A stretch of 64,000 nt of DNA, taken from Arthrobotrys musiformis (Eukaryota > Ascomycota > Orbiliomycetes > Orbiliales > Orbiliaceae). Positions 1-11,716 of the stretch are shown here, piece after piece. The stretch lies in assembly GCA_036971715.1 (NCBI GenBank), contig JAVHJL010000001.1, forward strand, positions 2,232,001 to 2,296,000. Direction: 5' to 3'. Within the stretch, counting starts at the first letter, position 1. Each line of letters starts with the position of its first letter. A program made the position numbers and the translations under genes. Under the pieces are notes generated by a model. The model saw only the letters and a list, made by a program, of their open reading frames with translations, had not been told where the DNA came from and did no database searches.

Positions 1-1867
1 ATCTTCTATTCCCATTTTTACAGGTAGCTTTTTTTAAAACTCTCTTTCAAAATGGAAATTTAAGATATAGGTAAGTAAATCTTGCTATGAACGGTACCGG
101 TCCGGGCCTTTCAAGGCCTGCAGGAATTACTCCGCGTTGTTGGGCGGATGGCTAGCTAGCGTAAATTCATCCGATTCCGCGTTGAATGCAACCGTAAATC
201 GGTACCAGAGCTGGGCTGGGTGAAGGATCGAGAAACAAAAGTGTTCTGAAGCTCACATTACATAAGATGCAATGCAGACGATGAAGCTCCACGAGCTGAA
301 CTAGCTGCGGACCAGCTGGTTCATTTAAACCATCGAAGCTTTCGGCTTCAGTCGCCTGGATGCCCGGCCGAAGAAACGGGCCTCTTTGCCATGCCGGGCT
401 TGGCTAGGGCCATGCTGGGGGTCAGATGCTCATGAGGCCTTAAACTGTGATAATTCACGGGATAGGCAGCAGAGGTTTTTGGACACTGCCTCAGGATAGG
501 TCGAAACGATGCAAAAGTTGGAGGTCGGAGCATCGGACTTGGTGAAAGTTGCTGCGCCTTCTTCGCTAAACTATCTGGAGGCGAGGTTTAACCGGACAGC
601 TTTCCCAATGGTTGAGCTCGAGCACAAGATGGCTAGGTTGCAGTGGTCAATGTAGCGCGCTCTAGAAGCTAGAAGTACTAGAAATTCGTTGAATGTCTGA
701 TTTAAGGCGCAGGGCGAATGATCACCAGGTTAGCTTGGCCTATTGCCAAGATATTCATATGGAATCTTGTATTCTGTATACCATGGCAGCCTCGAGGATA
801 ATATATAATATTTGCGTGCTACTTCACGATACGTTGTATTTTTATGTAGACAACACACTTCTAAAGGACCTCGTCGAGCCTCGACCTTCGTTACACACAA
901 TGGCATTGCGCCCAAACTGCTGCCTAATATGATGACTCGACATATGCAAGACGGGTGGCATATCGGGCCCGAACAACCACTGCTTATAGCAGAATATCAA
1001 TATCATTGACGGCATAGTCTCGGCTAATGGCGAGATTAATTCTTCCTGTAGCCGATGATCTCATGATACAACCACGAAGTATGGTTTATATCGGCGTAAG
1101 GTTTTGATAATCTCGGATCCAAACGGCGAGCCTATACGGGCATAGACCGTCCACAATTCAAGCCCTCGAAAAAAATCAGAAGGCTGCACTTAATGGCTTT
1201 CGCGGGACTAAAAGATCCCAGTTTTACGGAAACTAATTTACCAGATGTCAAATGACTCCAGTAGTGGCGCCAACATACGCGATATTTTGAGCGCCACAAC
1301 GGAGAAGAAAAAGGCTTATACCGTGGGCGCGTAGGTAAAATTGATGTCTTAAAGAATACCCCGCAGGTTCATGAATTCGACATTGTTATGTCATCGCGGG
1401 GCCGCGGTGGCTTTTTAGCCTTTGTAAATATCAAATACGCATGGAGGGGCAGTGATAAGCCCCGCCGCCTATCTTCAAAACTTTAATCGCGACCGAGGGC
1501 AAAGTCGGCCACCGGGCCCGGTCTCGAGACCGAGACTACCTGGGGAGAGTACTACCGGGCGTGGGTTTTCTGTCAATTGAGACTAAATTACTCTTAAGCA
1601 TCGTCATAATATGCAAAGAGAGGTTGTACGAATGAGTGAAACTAGTGATACAGTAACAATGCGCATAAACATCATTCGCTCAAGAATGCAGAGAACCAAT
1701 GATGTTCTTAAAACAATAATGCCTGATACCGTCTTGTAGAAAGAAAGAAAGAAAAGTAATAATAGTTGTACGCCTGTGTTCCAACAAATGCATTCCAAAC
1801 GCGCTACAACGAGTCCACCCAAATGACAAAATCGTTAACAAGGACACTCACACAGTTTGTGAGTACG
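1..1867. other. intergenic, no gene supported
   Basis: Only short, unrelated open frames occur on both strands, and none shows a recognisable motif or a convincing splice structure. A short GAAA microsatellite lies at 1738-1757. Nothing else stands out. Confidence 0.5.
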
Positions 1868-2723
1868 CTAGTTCGATTTTCCGATACATCGCTGCCAGCC
1901 TAGTCGTTGAACGGGAGTTAGCATTCGTCCCACGCAAGGCTAAAGGACCGTATGAAAGGAATAAGAGACCTACCAGGTAAACCACATCCAAACCCGACGA
2001 ATAGGTAGATCAGAAAGATGACGACAACCCAGAGGAGAACCATCAACTTCATGTTCTTCCACCACATCTGCCTTCGCAACCTTCTTGCCCCTACTCTAAA
2101 ACCTCGAGCGCCTTCTCCCAAACGATCCGTCTTATCAACAAGAAGATCAATTCTCTCCCCTCGTTCGAGAACCCGCTCGATGTTCTCCGTCATGATTCCT
2201 CTCACAGCATCGATTTCCGCCTGAACATTCCGTGCATTGTTTCCACCAAGGTCTTCTCCGTTCCCAGAGGCATATATATGTACTTGCTCTTTTAGAACTT
2301 TATTGAACTCGGCGCAACCGTAGGGAGGAGCATCCTCAATCATTGCCGGGGTATATTTGAGACCGAATGCTTCTTGGACCTTCTGCAAGAAGCCAAACGA
2401 TGTCTTCCTTGCAACAGACTTATCCGTTACAAGGAGAAATGTGAGAGATGACGCAGAATTCGAAGTTGAAACATAGTTGATGAGATGTTCGCCATAAGTG
2501 TATGTGAGTTTCTGTGGCTGGTCGTGGGAGATCTTGGGCAGAACTACCGAGGCAATTTGGGCTACGGACGAGGAATTCCTGGAGGATGATGCGAACGGAG
2601 TATATTCTGCGAGAACAGTCGTGCGATGAGCGACGCATGCACTATAAAACGGTAAGCTTCGTAGTCTCGACGTAAGGGTTAGGGAAAGGACTATACGAAC
2701 TATAGAAGCGGATGGGTTGCCAT
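1868..2723 (-). CDS. VAMP7-like R-SNARE (longin-type synaptobrevin)
   Basis: This is a vesicle R-SNARE that should act in fusion at the vacuole or late endosome, like fungal VAMP7/Nyv1. The model has three exons, read on the minus strand as 2723-2701, 2641-1974 and 1899-1868, giving 240 residues. Intron 1 has a CCCTAACCC branch site. The protein opens MATHPLLYACVAHRTTVLAEY, a typical longin start, and the longin domain covers roughly residues 1-115. The SNARE coil is about 146-200, with the zero-layer arginine in VLERGE near residue 168. It is followed by the basic patch RRLRRQMWWKNMK and one tail-anchor helix at about 207-227. The last intron restores the family-like tail GLPGWQRC; if it is retained, an alternative tail ends at 1918. 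The start codon is a true ATG in the first exon. Family identification is secure; exact vacuolar assignment is inferred. Confidence 0.9.
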
Positions 2724-3241
2724 GATGGTGTAGCGGTCGGGATTTCTATGAATCCTGTATTACGCTTTGAGTTTCGTGTCTGAAGCTATATTACCCCCGA
2801 GAAATCGCTGTAGTAGTTTAAGAGACGGCGTCGAGGTCTGTGGGGAAGTTAAAACATCGAAGAAGCGTCGACGTACGTATTGCGGAGGATGGCCGTGGAG
2901 TGATGACGATGGTTTGCGCTCCCTTGTGTGACACTATTCCTAAATGGGATTGGTGGCGCTAAAATACGACGGGAGACAACGCAAAATCCCTGTCGTGAAA
3001 ATTTTCAACCCACCTTCCATTCGGAGCCTGTGAACCGTCTGTAGATGCTCTTGTTTCTGTTCTTTTTGGCCATAGAACTTGAAAATCGCTATCGCTACTG
3101 CTCGAATCTGCTCAATAGGCGGCTTATGACTTAGATACGAAAGTGAGAAAAGAAATCTTGCAAGGGGCAGGGTATCAATGTGGGAGATGGCTTAAATGTG
3201 CATTGCGGAAGTCTCTCGACATCAGTTCTTCCACAAACTTC
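2724..3241. other. intergenic, 5' flank of SNARE gene
   Basis: This stretch separates the SNARE start from the tRNA. It contains a box-A-like stretch near 2726-2737 but no complete tRNA fold. No gene was seen. Confidence 0.5.
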
Positions 3242-3346
3242 GGTGAGATGGCCGAGTTGGTCTATGGCGCCAGGTTAAGGTTATACCTTAACAAGTGACA
3301 TCCTGGTACGGGTAACCGTGCGTGGGTTCGAATCCCACTCTCATCA
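3242..3346 (+). tRNA. tRNA-Leu(AAG) with intron
   Basis: The acceptor stem GGTGAGA (3242-3248) pairs with TCTCATC (3339-3345), with one G-U pair, and the discriminator is A. The D-arm reads GCCGAGTTGGTC...GGC, and the T-arm GTGGG-TTCGAAT-CCCAC is perfect. The anticodon stem CCAGG/CCTGG encloses TT-AAG-G, so the anticodon is AAG (reads CUU and, by A-to-I editing, other Leu codons). An intron of about 20 nt follows position 37. Its CCTTAA pairs back with TTAAGG of the anticodon loop, as in yeast tRNA-Leu introns. The variable arm TACGGGTAACCGT has the length expected for a class II tRNA. Confidence 0.9.
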
Positions 3347-3385
3347 AGATCGTTGATAGCTTCGAGTGACTTTGAAGCTAGTGGA

Positions 3386-3395
3386 TTTTTTTTTT
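3386..3395 (+). terminator. candidate Pol III T-tract terminator
   Basis: A run of ten T lies 40 nt downstream of the tRNA end. RNA polymerase III stops at T runs, but this one is farther from the gene than usual. Confidence 0.35.
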
Positions 3396-3912
3396 CTTTG
3401 CCATTTTCCCAGCTAGACGAGAACTTGCAGGTTCCTTTTTTGTCTAGGCTGGATTCACCATCCGCGGTGTCGCAAACTTGGTCTTGTGCCACCTTTTGTT
3501 TTTGGCTCATGCATTTATCGTGCATAGGCGTACTGAAAGAGTCTATTATTGGGTGTACTGTTCGATGTTCGTAGTTTTAACGTTGGAGCGGGCTAGCCTG
3601 AAACGAAAGATATATAGGCTCCGGATACCTGGTATATACATAGTCTCGGCATATACACTGCTTTCCTAAACCATTCGAAAAAAACAGCGCCTGGATTAGA
3701 GGCTACGAAAAAACAACAATTTTGTCCAGGCACGCATGCTTTCTTGACTTCAAAGTTGAGTATGGGGTATCGTTCTCTTTTCTTTTTGGTAATTTTAGAA
3801 TCTGTACATTTGTTGCGCACGTAGCAGTTCTAACGCCTATGTTTCGTCCAGAGGTCGTAGGACTATACTGTATATCTCTGGGTCTTTGCTGCCTCCCAAT
3901 CCAATATAGCTT
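3396..3912. other. intergenic, no gene supported
   Basis: Only short open frames are present between the tRNA gene and the 3' end of the Ap4A phosphorylase gene. Confidence 0.5.
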
Positions 3913-4927
3913 CTATAGTGGCATCCCAAGCTTTTGAAGATAGGAAGTCAGACCAAAATTCGTCCAGGAATTCCTCTCCAGCTCGCTGCCAACCCAGACC
4001 ATGCCCATCATGCCCGCAGCATTTGCTCCGACGCCATCGCAACCTTTACTCGATCTTGGGATAACCATTATCCAGTCCTTTGTCATAACTACGTTGTGAG
4101 CTGTTCCTTCAATTTTCTCTAGGGCTAGCTTAGCTAGACCGACAAGCGTATTGTATCTCCGTACGATATCCTCGAGAGAGGGGTTTGCTGGAAGTGCTAC
4201 TACGTAATGCCTATAGGGAACCTTGGGTAAGGTGATGACGTCGCCTAAAGGGAAGCATTAGCTATTAGTTCAAATTCTATAGCTAGCAAAGAGGTATACT
4301 ATACGATACCTTCTGGAAGGCTAGCAAGGTCCGGGAAAAGCTTGAACTTTTGGCCTTCAGGTTTTGGGAACACCTGCATATGTTTATGCCCTTGAGAGGA
4401 TCCAGCATCAACGCCACAATTGTAAATCATCATGGACGGAGTTTTCGGAAATGCCCCCAAGACTTGCCACGCCGCATCGAGATCCGAGCTTGTGAGGTCA
4501 TCACTTTGCAATTCGAATTGATTCGTATGTAACACGAGATGCGGCCGGGGAACGCAGAATTTGGAAAAAATCAAGGTGTGAGTTGCCCCAATTTTTGCAA
4601 CCACAAACTCAGGATCAGGGTCGACGAATGGCCCAACGGGCTTGCTCCTCCCGACTGCGTGGCGGGATAGAATTGGTTTCTTCAACAAGGCTGGTGCCAG
4701 CCTGAATTCGAACTGTTTGTCCAACGACGCGCGCGCGTGTGTTGGTGAATAATCAGCTTGCCCTGCAGCCTCGTCGATATATTTATTGGTGGACTAACCT
4801 GAAACCCTTCAAGCTCGACATATTCCGGGTCGGATGGACCCCATATAATTTCACCTTTTGCGACGAGGTTGTCGAATTTCGTTAAGGCGATATCTTCCAA
4901 ATCGAGTGGTGCGCTGTCGTTGACCAT
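3913..4927 (-). CDS. diadenosine tetraphosphate phosphorylase / ATP adenylyltransferase (Apa1/Apa2 family)
   Basis: The enzyme should split Ap4A with phosphate into ATP and ADP, recycling dinucleoside polyphosphates in the cytosol. The exons on the minus strand are 4927-4799, 4712-4310 and 4244-3913, giving 287 residues. The introns are 86 and 65 bp. The HIT-like catalytic motif GSSQGHKHMQVF (HxHxQ) is near residue 150. It is preceded by the substrate-binding region ending in PRPHLVLHTNQFE. The third exon carries the ATP_transf C-terminal domain, including LPKVPYRHYVVALP, TKDWIMVIPRS and NSWTNFGLTSYLQKLGMPL before TAG. The length is slightly shorter than the yeast enzymes (about 320). The start is an ATG opening MVNDSAPLDLEDIAL. 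It is divergently placed from the CorA-like gene. No key residue appears lost. Confidence 0.9.
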
Positions 4928-5610
4928 TTCTGTTAGTGCCCCGGTACCGGTACTCGTGCGGATTCTATGGGTTCTGTGGGACTTGTTCTTTCGTGCACAT
5001 GCCTACTTATGCGAATTGGTGGATGGTAATTGACTGAAGAAGCAGTCTTTCTTTTATAGGGCGCCGTTTAAACTTCTCGGCGGGGTCCCTTTAGTTTGCA
5101 TAGGCATTTAATGCGAAAACTTTTTGTTCATAGATCTGCAGAGTATGTGTATCCGAGATATCGAGATCCTCTGCTGAACAAGATCGACAAAACGAAGGCT
5201 TGAGACCATGGCGAAGTTTTTCCAATGACTTCATGATACCGATACTGTTTGAGCTTTGCGCAAGTGTTTCAATCCTTCATTGAGTTTTGCGACCGTCCTT
5301 CCAAATGAGAAGGCTGCAATGCAACGTTTGCAACCAACCGGGGCCTCTTCTGGCATTCTGGATGCATGTGCAGGGGATGCAGTGCAGCACTTTGCGTTCT
5401 CATGACTTTTCAGCGCGGATTCCCCTGAGTAGTTAAAGGATCTAGATTTCAGCTGTAGTTCAGCTCCACATAAGCTTAAGCTTATATTTCCAAGCGTTCG
5501 CTTTCGTGTCCACTATCCTAGTTGAAGGTAAGCTGCGATCTTGGAGACAAGACAACCGCGAACATCAAACTCAAGCACTCGAAGATTCAAGAAACCTTAT
5601 TGTTACGAAG
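4928..5610. promoter_or_regulatory. shared divergent promoter region
   Basis: This stretch separates the Ap4A phosphorylase (leftward) from the CorA-like gene (rightward) and must contain both promoters. A GGTACCGGTAC palindromic stretch lies close to the Ap4A phosphorylase start, near 4942. No specific factor site can be named. Confidence 0.4.
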
Positions 5611-7394
5611 ATGACACAAAAGTCGGCTAACTTGCAGCTCTCTGTGACACCAAGCGATTCCCAGGCACCGCAAGCACGGCCTCCGCCTACTCGTCTAGCA
5701 AGAAACTATGTGGCTGTGGAGCGGAGGGATTTAGACTTCAGCCAATATCCGAACAATGTCGAGTCACTTGTGCCGAAACTACATGACGTTCAGTATTCCC
5801 AAGGTATTCTCAGAAATGAGAAAAACTTCTCGTTCAGGACGACATGTGAAATATTTCAGTTTTCATGTGGCCAAGGGACGCTACTGCACGAGGTAGACGA
5901 CAGGGGGGTCGAGGAGTTTCTCTTGGTATGAGTTTGGACCTATATTAATTAATATATTTCTCTTTTACACGTATCTTGGCTGGCCTATGGACTAACCGTC
6001 GGGTTGTAGGAAACCACCAAAAGGGCAAATACTCGACCGGGCGAGCCCGAAACGCATATCATGTTAAGTTTCCCTTCTGTAGCTATAGAGGCTTGACGGG
6101 TTTACGATTACCTGTCATTTTGTATTCAGAGACTCGCAACTAACGTATAACCGGATAAAGCTTCTGCTCTTTAATCAAGCCAGATACAATCGGCCCAAAT
6201 TTTCGACTACAGAGCTCCCTAAGCCTGCATACCGCAAGGAAACTGCTCGACCATTATCATATATCGCCGCAGTTTCTCCCTTTCCTCCTAGGAGAGCCCA
6301 ACTACGGCGCCCCTGGGAGTTTCTCTAGCTACGACTACAATGGTTACATAACAAGAACAGGTATAGTATATAGTATTTCTTGAACCCGTCGATAACCATG
6401 TTCTGATTCGGGCTTCATAATACTAGAGTTTTTCTGTCAACACCCTCGATGGAATATCCACGAAAATCAACAACCGTGGAGTGTCTACATGTCTTACGAT
6501 GTGCCAGCTCAGCGGGTGTTCTATCTTGTAGTCACTGGAGTCAACTGTCCGAAGAATGCTCTCGTGAAGGACCGACTTTTCCAATCATTTTGCCGGAGCG
6601 AGGATAATAACCTTGCTCAAAGGTCATTCGGCGATCCGTTCTTCATTCATACATTGATATCTCACGAGTCACTCAATGACTTAAAGCCTGTTATGACAGT
6701 CTTACGAACTCACCTATATGACCAACTAGATGAGGTGGATGCGTATGCGAAAAAGCCATCCGATCGCCGGAAACTCGAGAAGTTGACAACAAAGCTACAT
6801 ATGGTCTCACAAGACGCGGATTCACTTTTAGCCAGCTCCGACATGGCAATCATGGTATCCGACCGCATGCTGGAAGCCCATCAAGTCCTCCAACCCCTTC
6901 TTTTCGCACAATTCAAATATGATGAATACCACAAGACGGCCGATTCATTAGCATACCTGCGTCATTCTGCCCAAACGCATAAACGATGGCTGACAAGCTA
7001 CAAGAATCGCAAGGACATAGCGATGAACCTTGTATTCAACTTGGTAACGCAACAGGATGCCTATACCAACATTTTGATTGCGCAAGAGGCTAAACGAGAT
7101 GGGTCCTCGATGAAAATCATCGCTGCATTGACCACATTTTTCTTACCCGCGACATTTGTAGCAACCATCTTCGGGATGGCGTTTTTTGATTTCGAGGGTG
7201 GGGTATTCAGTGTGGCATCTAATACTTGGATATATGCTGCGGTGACTGCGCCATTGATGGTAGTTACGATCATGGTATGGTACATGTGGGACAAGATATC
7301 CGAGGGAAGACATGTGAAGAAATTACCATTTATGCGGCGCCGCAGTGTAACCAGTGATATCGAAGAATTGAAAGGCAAAACGCTACAGCTGTAA
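5611..7394 (+). CDS. CorA-like membrane protein (fungal Mg2+ transporter-like family)
   Basis: The protein belongs to the large filamentous-fungal group of CorA-like membrane proteins. Exons are 5611-5925, 6010-6078, 6213-6360 and 6427-7394, giving 499 residues. The second intron (6079-6212) is the least certain; it was chosen because it joins HIMLSFPS to SSLSLHTARKLLDHYHISPQ without a stop. The soluble N-terminal part includes the motif PWSVY. The C-terminus carries two membrane helices at about 403-428 and 441-463, joined by a short acidic loop, after a long helical segment (EYHKTADSLAYL). The usual CorA GMN signature after helix 1 reads GMA here (FGMAFFDFEGG near residue 427). Transport activity is therefore uncertain. 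An upstream in-frame GTG at 5506 is not a plausible start; the first ATG in frame is 5611. Confidence 0.75.
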
Positions 7395-8701
7395 TATATA
7401 TACGGAATAGGCTGTCAATTTGCAATTTAAAATATCGACACTGGTCGCTGTGCATTCCCTGCATTCCTCGAGTCCGAACTTAAACTTTAGATCTTGAGCT
7501 AACTATATAACACCTAAGGGCCTTAAGGTCTGAAGAAAGATTCGTTCAGCCTGCGTGTTTACGGAATCCTAGTACCCCAAATCAGCAGAATTATTTGGTC
7601 AGAAAATCTAGGAATGACGAATATTATCACAACTTCAAAACTTTGAGTTACTAGACTCCGTGACGTCCGCGAATTCAAACCTTATTCAAAGCTAAGAGCC
7701 TAGAGACGTCCTCTGGCATTGGCGCCAATACTATAATATTTGCACGCGGAACGTCGAGCTGACGCTAACCTAAAATCCAGCAAACCAGGTTTGCAAAACT
7801 AGAAACTAAAGCTGGGATTTGTAACCTATGTACAGTATCGAAACGTCAAAATGCCACCGCCAGCGACAGTGCGTTGCTTGTCACCGTGATATCCACCAGC
7901 CCAAGACTTGATATCGACAAGAGATATCGACCCCACAACGTTAATATAATTCTGTATAACTTCGATATTTGGATAACCACGCATAGGGAATCCCCCCAAA
8001 TATGGGAGGAAATAAAGCAGAATAAACGCGAAGGCAGCTGCTAGTGTCATTCCAAAAGCACAAGGCAATATTAATATTCGCAATGGAATTCACAGAATCT
8101 GGAGAGAATACCACGCCAACGCATTTTAAGATACCCAATTCGAGTTATAAATTTACTATCCGATCCAACGAGTTTTATAACCTTGTCGGTTTGTGCTGGC
8201 CATGGACGTCACATTCCTGGATACTAGTTCTTCAGGGACCATGAATAATAAACGGCGTGGAGCTAGAAGAAGCTCTTCGCGCCTACCTCTGGCTGCCCAG
8301 CTGTGAATAGGGCTCATGCCGGAGGAAACCGTCACACCCCTTCGCGCGAAAGGTATGGAACGAAAAGGATAATGTGAATTCACATGCCCAGTCCCAACTC
8401 CGTAGATTTTGGGTCGTATATGTGAATTTCTTTCAAGTTCTCGGAAGGATATCGAGATGTTATTGTACCGTGTATAGTGAAGTACTATATAACGGACTCT
8501 CTGGAACCCCTCTCGATTGCAATTCCCTTCGCTGGCTAGAGCCAAGTTTGCAAATTGTAGTGAATTTAGTCAGTCAAGAAGGGTCTTAGCCAATCAAGAT
8601 TATTGCTGGTTCATCTGCTTCTCTTCTCTTATATATCTTGCCAGAATACCGCCCCCTTCTCGAAAAGTATCAGACTCCCACTCACTCGTCATATATCGAA
8701 T
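7395..8701. other. intergenic, no gene supported
   Basis: Minus-strand open frames at 7826-8083 and 8156-8545 encode a hydrophobic stretch and a WAARGRREELL piece vaguely like an ankyrin helix. The 7826-8083 frame lacks an ATG start, and the two frames do not join convincingly. They may be remnants of a gene. Confidence 0.35.
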
Positions 8702-9374
8702 ATGAGCAACCACGACGCCGTGCCAATTTTCATTTACGTCAACATTGGCGGCAATATATATGGGATTCGGGCAGCAGTTCCGGATACCCTACAGCTTCCT
8801 ATCGAAGAGAAGGCCTTAGATCTGCCCCTTGATTCTAGGTTGGTGGTATTTGGGTGGCGAAGTGTCGGCCCAGGTGATAGGGATGCAAATGTAAGATATA
8901 ATCTCTCCCCTCTAGTATAGTATTGGAAAAATTTCTAACCACCCACTGCGTAGTGGAACCTCTTCCGGGCGGGATCAGATAAAAATGGCCCCTACTTCAA
9001 ACTACAATGCAGAGGAGGCCCGGCAATGCAATACACTACTGACGAGGGCACAAAGCTCATCGTTCCGAAGCTCGTCAATCAAGTGCCTCTTATCGGCGGA
9101 AAAGTGGAATATTGGCGATTGATTCCAACAACTGGCGACCAATTTCTGTGAGTAGGCTGGTCTTTTTTTTAGCATTTTATTAATTCGCTTCTAATATCCA
9201 TTTGACTTGAGTAGGATCCAATCTACGGCGAATGGACTGTTTTGGAGCGTCTCGAAAAATGGCAGGAATTGGGGATCTGTCCAACCCCAAAGGCTTAATG
9301 ATCCGAGATTCATTCAATCGTTTACTTTGGCCGGCGTCAATTTCGGCGGAATCAATGACAACCGTCCCAACTAA
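8702..9374 (+). CDS. small beta-trefoil-like cytosolic protein (distant I66-inhibitor-like family)
   Basis: Three exons (8702-8890, 8954-9147, 9215-9374) encode 180 residues with no signal peptide or membrane helix. I do not recognise a named family from the protein alone. Its layout matches the two inhibitor-like genes at 24.3 and 26.6 kb: the first intron is phase 0 just before a W-containing strand (WNLFRAG), and the second is phase 2. The segment EYWRLIPTTGDQFLIQSTANG followed by LFWSVSKNGRNWG parallels the YGWKLERARGLDDRRYIITTN and AWTVTEG segments of the paralogue at 26.6 kb. The repeated W/hydrophobic strand pattern suggests a beta-trefoil. A lectin or protease inhibitor role is inferred only. 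Both introns have good GT..AG ends. Confidence 0.65.
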
Positions 9375-11716
9375 GGCTGGTGGCGTGGGTATAATTATAC
9401 CGCATCTCATCTAATACCTGTTCGGGCGATACGATAGGAGGGCGCTCCAGCTAGCTATATGGGGGATTTTGAACTTCTATAGTAATATCTTTTAATCTTC
9501 GACATGAGTCTGCGGTAGTAAATTTTTACTATAATTCTTTGCTATAGATCTTTCAAACTATTTTAATGTAGATTGTCTATTTTTAAGAAATTTAGTTAGG
9601 CCAGGTCTAAATTCGAAGCTTCACCCGCAAATATACAATTGGGACTGCGCGCGCTCGAGCGAAATCGTTTTTGCGGGTGTAGATGCATGCCAAGATCAGA
9701 TGGAGTTGTCGAACCGCATCGCGAAGACCAGTCGACATGGTTTGGGAGACCGAATTGGCATAACCTGAAGTTAGTATGGCTAGGTGCTCAACCCCGAATC
9801 TACAAACCCTGCCCTTGTCAAACACTATGAGGCTGATCTATCGATATAAGCCCCCCGATGTAGTTGCGCAACGGACATTCTGGATATGTTTTTGCGGCTG
9901 ACTTAATTATAATTAATTAAGTAGTCTTCGTGCTTCCAGAACCTTTCAATTGCAATCGATCCCACAGCGCACCGAACTACTCAGCCATGTCTGCCAACCC
10001 AGGTTTTCGGCATAAGCTTATTGAGCATCAGGACTCACAGCGACTGCGGCTTCGTGTATGCGGTATAACGATGACTGTAAAAAGGCGAAGCGGTGAGCCC
10101 AATCGCGATCGTCGACACCCCCAGATAATACATCCATGTAATAAAAAATTTCCGAAGGTCGCCGAAAGCCGCGTCAACATGAGATTGACAGAATACCCAT
10201 GTCCCTTGCCAAACTCCCATCCAGTATAAACACATGTGGCCACTGAGTTGCTTGCTCAAGCTTTCCTCGAAACACAATTTCGAAATTTCCAGAGAATTGA
10301 AATCGCAATCATACGACTTCTGCATATGCTCTGTCATCTTTTTCTCGAGTCCATCATGCCGGCAGCTGTCGATGATGCATAGAAGGCTTTGTATCGTCAT
10401 GTAATCGATGCTGCGCAGACTTCGACGCGCTTTCGCTATGCACCCAACTGACCCCAAGTCGGATCCTGCGTCTCGCCTAATTGTAAGAGAACGTGGGTTT
10501 CCGAAGGCCCGAACTCACATGCATTCGGCTGGTCCTTCTCCAGATGGTAGCCTGAGGATATAAAAAGGCCAATTTGTACGCTGAGAACCTATCATCTCCC
10601 ACAGTAAATGACATCACAGCCGAAGGACACAACGCCTGTATTTAGTAGCGCTAAGCCCGGTAAAGCCATGCTGACGGCGAGCCAATGCATGTTGATATCT
10701 GCTTTGTCATTCAGTGACGATAACAACGACAGTATCGACGAGAGAGGGAATTAAGTCCTCGTCATAAGATGACGATTTCTTGGGCCAAGGACATCGAAGT
10801 CTGGATGTTTGTATGTGTTGAAGGGATGCAGGTGAGTTTAGGAGCTCCTGATCGAGTCGGAGATAGGCGGTGCGGGCCCTTGTCGGCTATGGTCGTCTCC
10901 GCACATTCTTTCGAACAAAGGCTGAAGCTTAGGTGATACCGATTCCAGGTTTTCGAAAACTAGGCACTCGAGCCAAACTTTGGGAAGAATACAAAATAGA
11001 AGAATCAACCTGAGAGTAACGAGCCCTTCGAATATTCTTTTCCTGGTCGGTCAGCCGGCTCACTAGGCCAGAACCTTTATATCAAAGCTGATCTCCCGCC
11101 CATGCACCTTTACGGCTTTGGGCACACCCTTGCATCTTGCCAAGACAAAATTGCGAACGACATTTCATTGTCCACTTTCTCCACGTTGTTAAATACACCT
11201 ATTACGATAGGTCTTACGGGGTATTATCGGCGGCCAAACAGACTGGTAGCGCTAACGAACGGCTCTGGGCAGCTCCTTCCTATTATCTAAACGGTCTATT
11301 TCTCAAGTGAGACCGGGAAAAAGTCTTCTTTCGCGTCGAATCCATATACGGACAGTGAATAAGGAAGCATCTCAAACTTCAGCCTCCTAGATCCTCTTCT
11401 TGAGAAGGAGTGTGGTATTTTGTCTCAGGCTAAGCTTTTTGGATAAAATCTGGCAGATCGGTTTCTTCAAAAGCAAACCGTCGAAGGAGAGAATTGCGAG
11501 ATACAAATATTGCGGAGCTGCAACTGATCTGTGGGACACTTGCATGGTTTTGGTACATTGGGGTCGCGGTCGCTGAGCCCTTGTCCAAGTGGCACCGGTT
11601 CGCTTTTCGACGACACACGCCGCCTCTTCCGCACCACCCAGCCAAGTCAAAGTTGCGAGGCAAGTTAACCGTTTCGCTGCCCGTGCATATCGCATGGGCG
11701 CGTTCGTGCAGGCCCC
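9375..11716. other. intergenic, no gene supported
   Basis: The longest open frame (10035-10457, minus) starts at a TTG and has no recognisable motif. Other frames are short. The last 100 bases should hold the promoter of the Zn2Cys6 gene. Confidence 0.45.

Noticed and set aside
2724..2790. TGGTGTAGCGG box-A-like tRNA signal
   Set aside because: No box B, T-arm or acceptor stem can be formed downstream.
5506..5610. Upstream in-frame extension of the CorA-like gene
   Set aside because: It begins with GTG and has no ATG before 5611; a GTG start is not expected for a nuclear fungal gene.
10035..10457. 140-residue minus-strand frame
   Set aside because: It starts at TTG, has no motif and no neighbouring exons could be joined.
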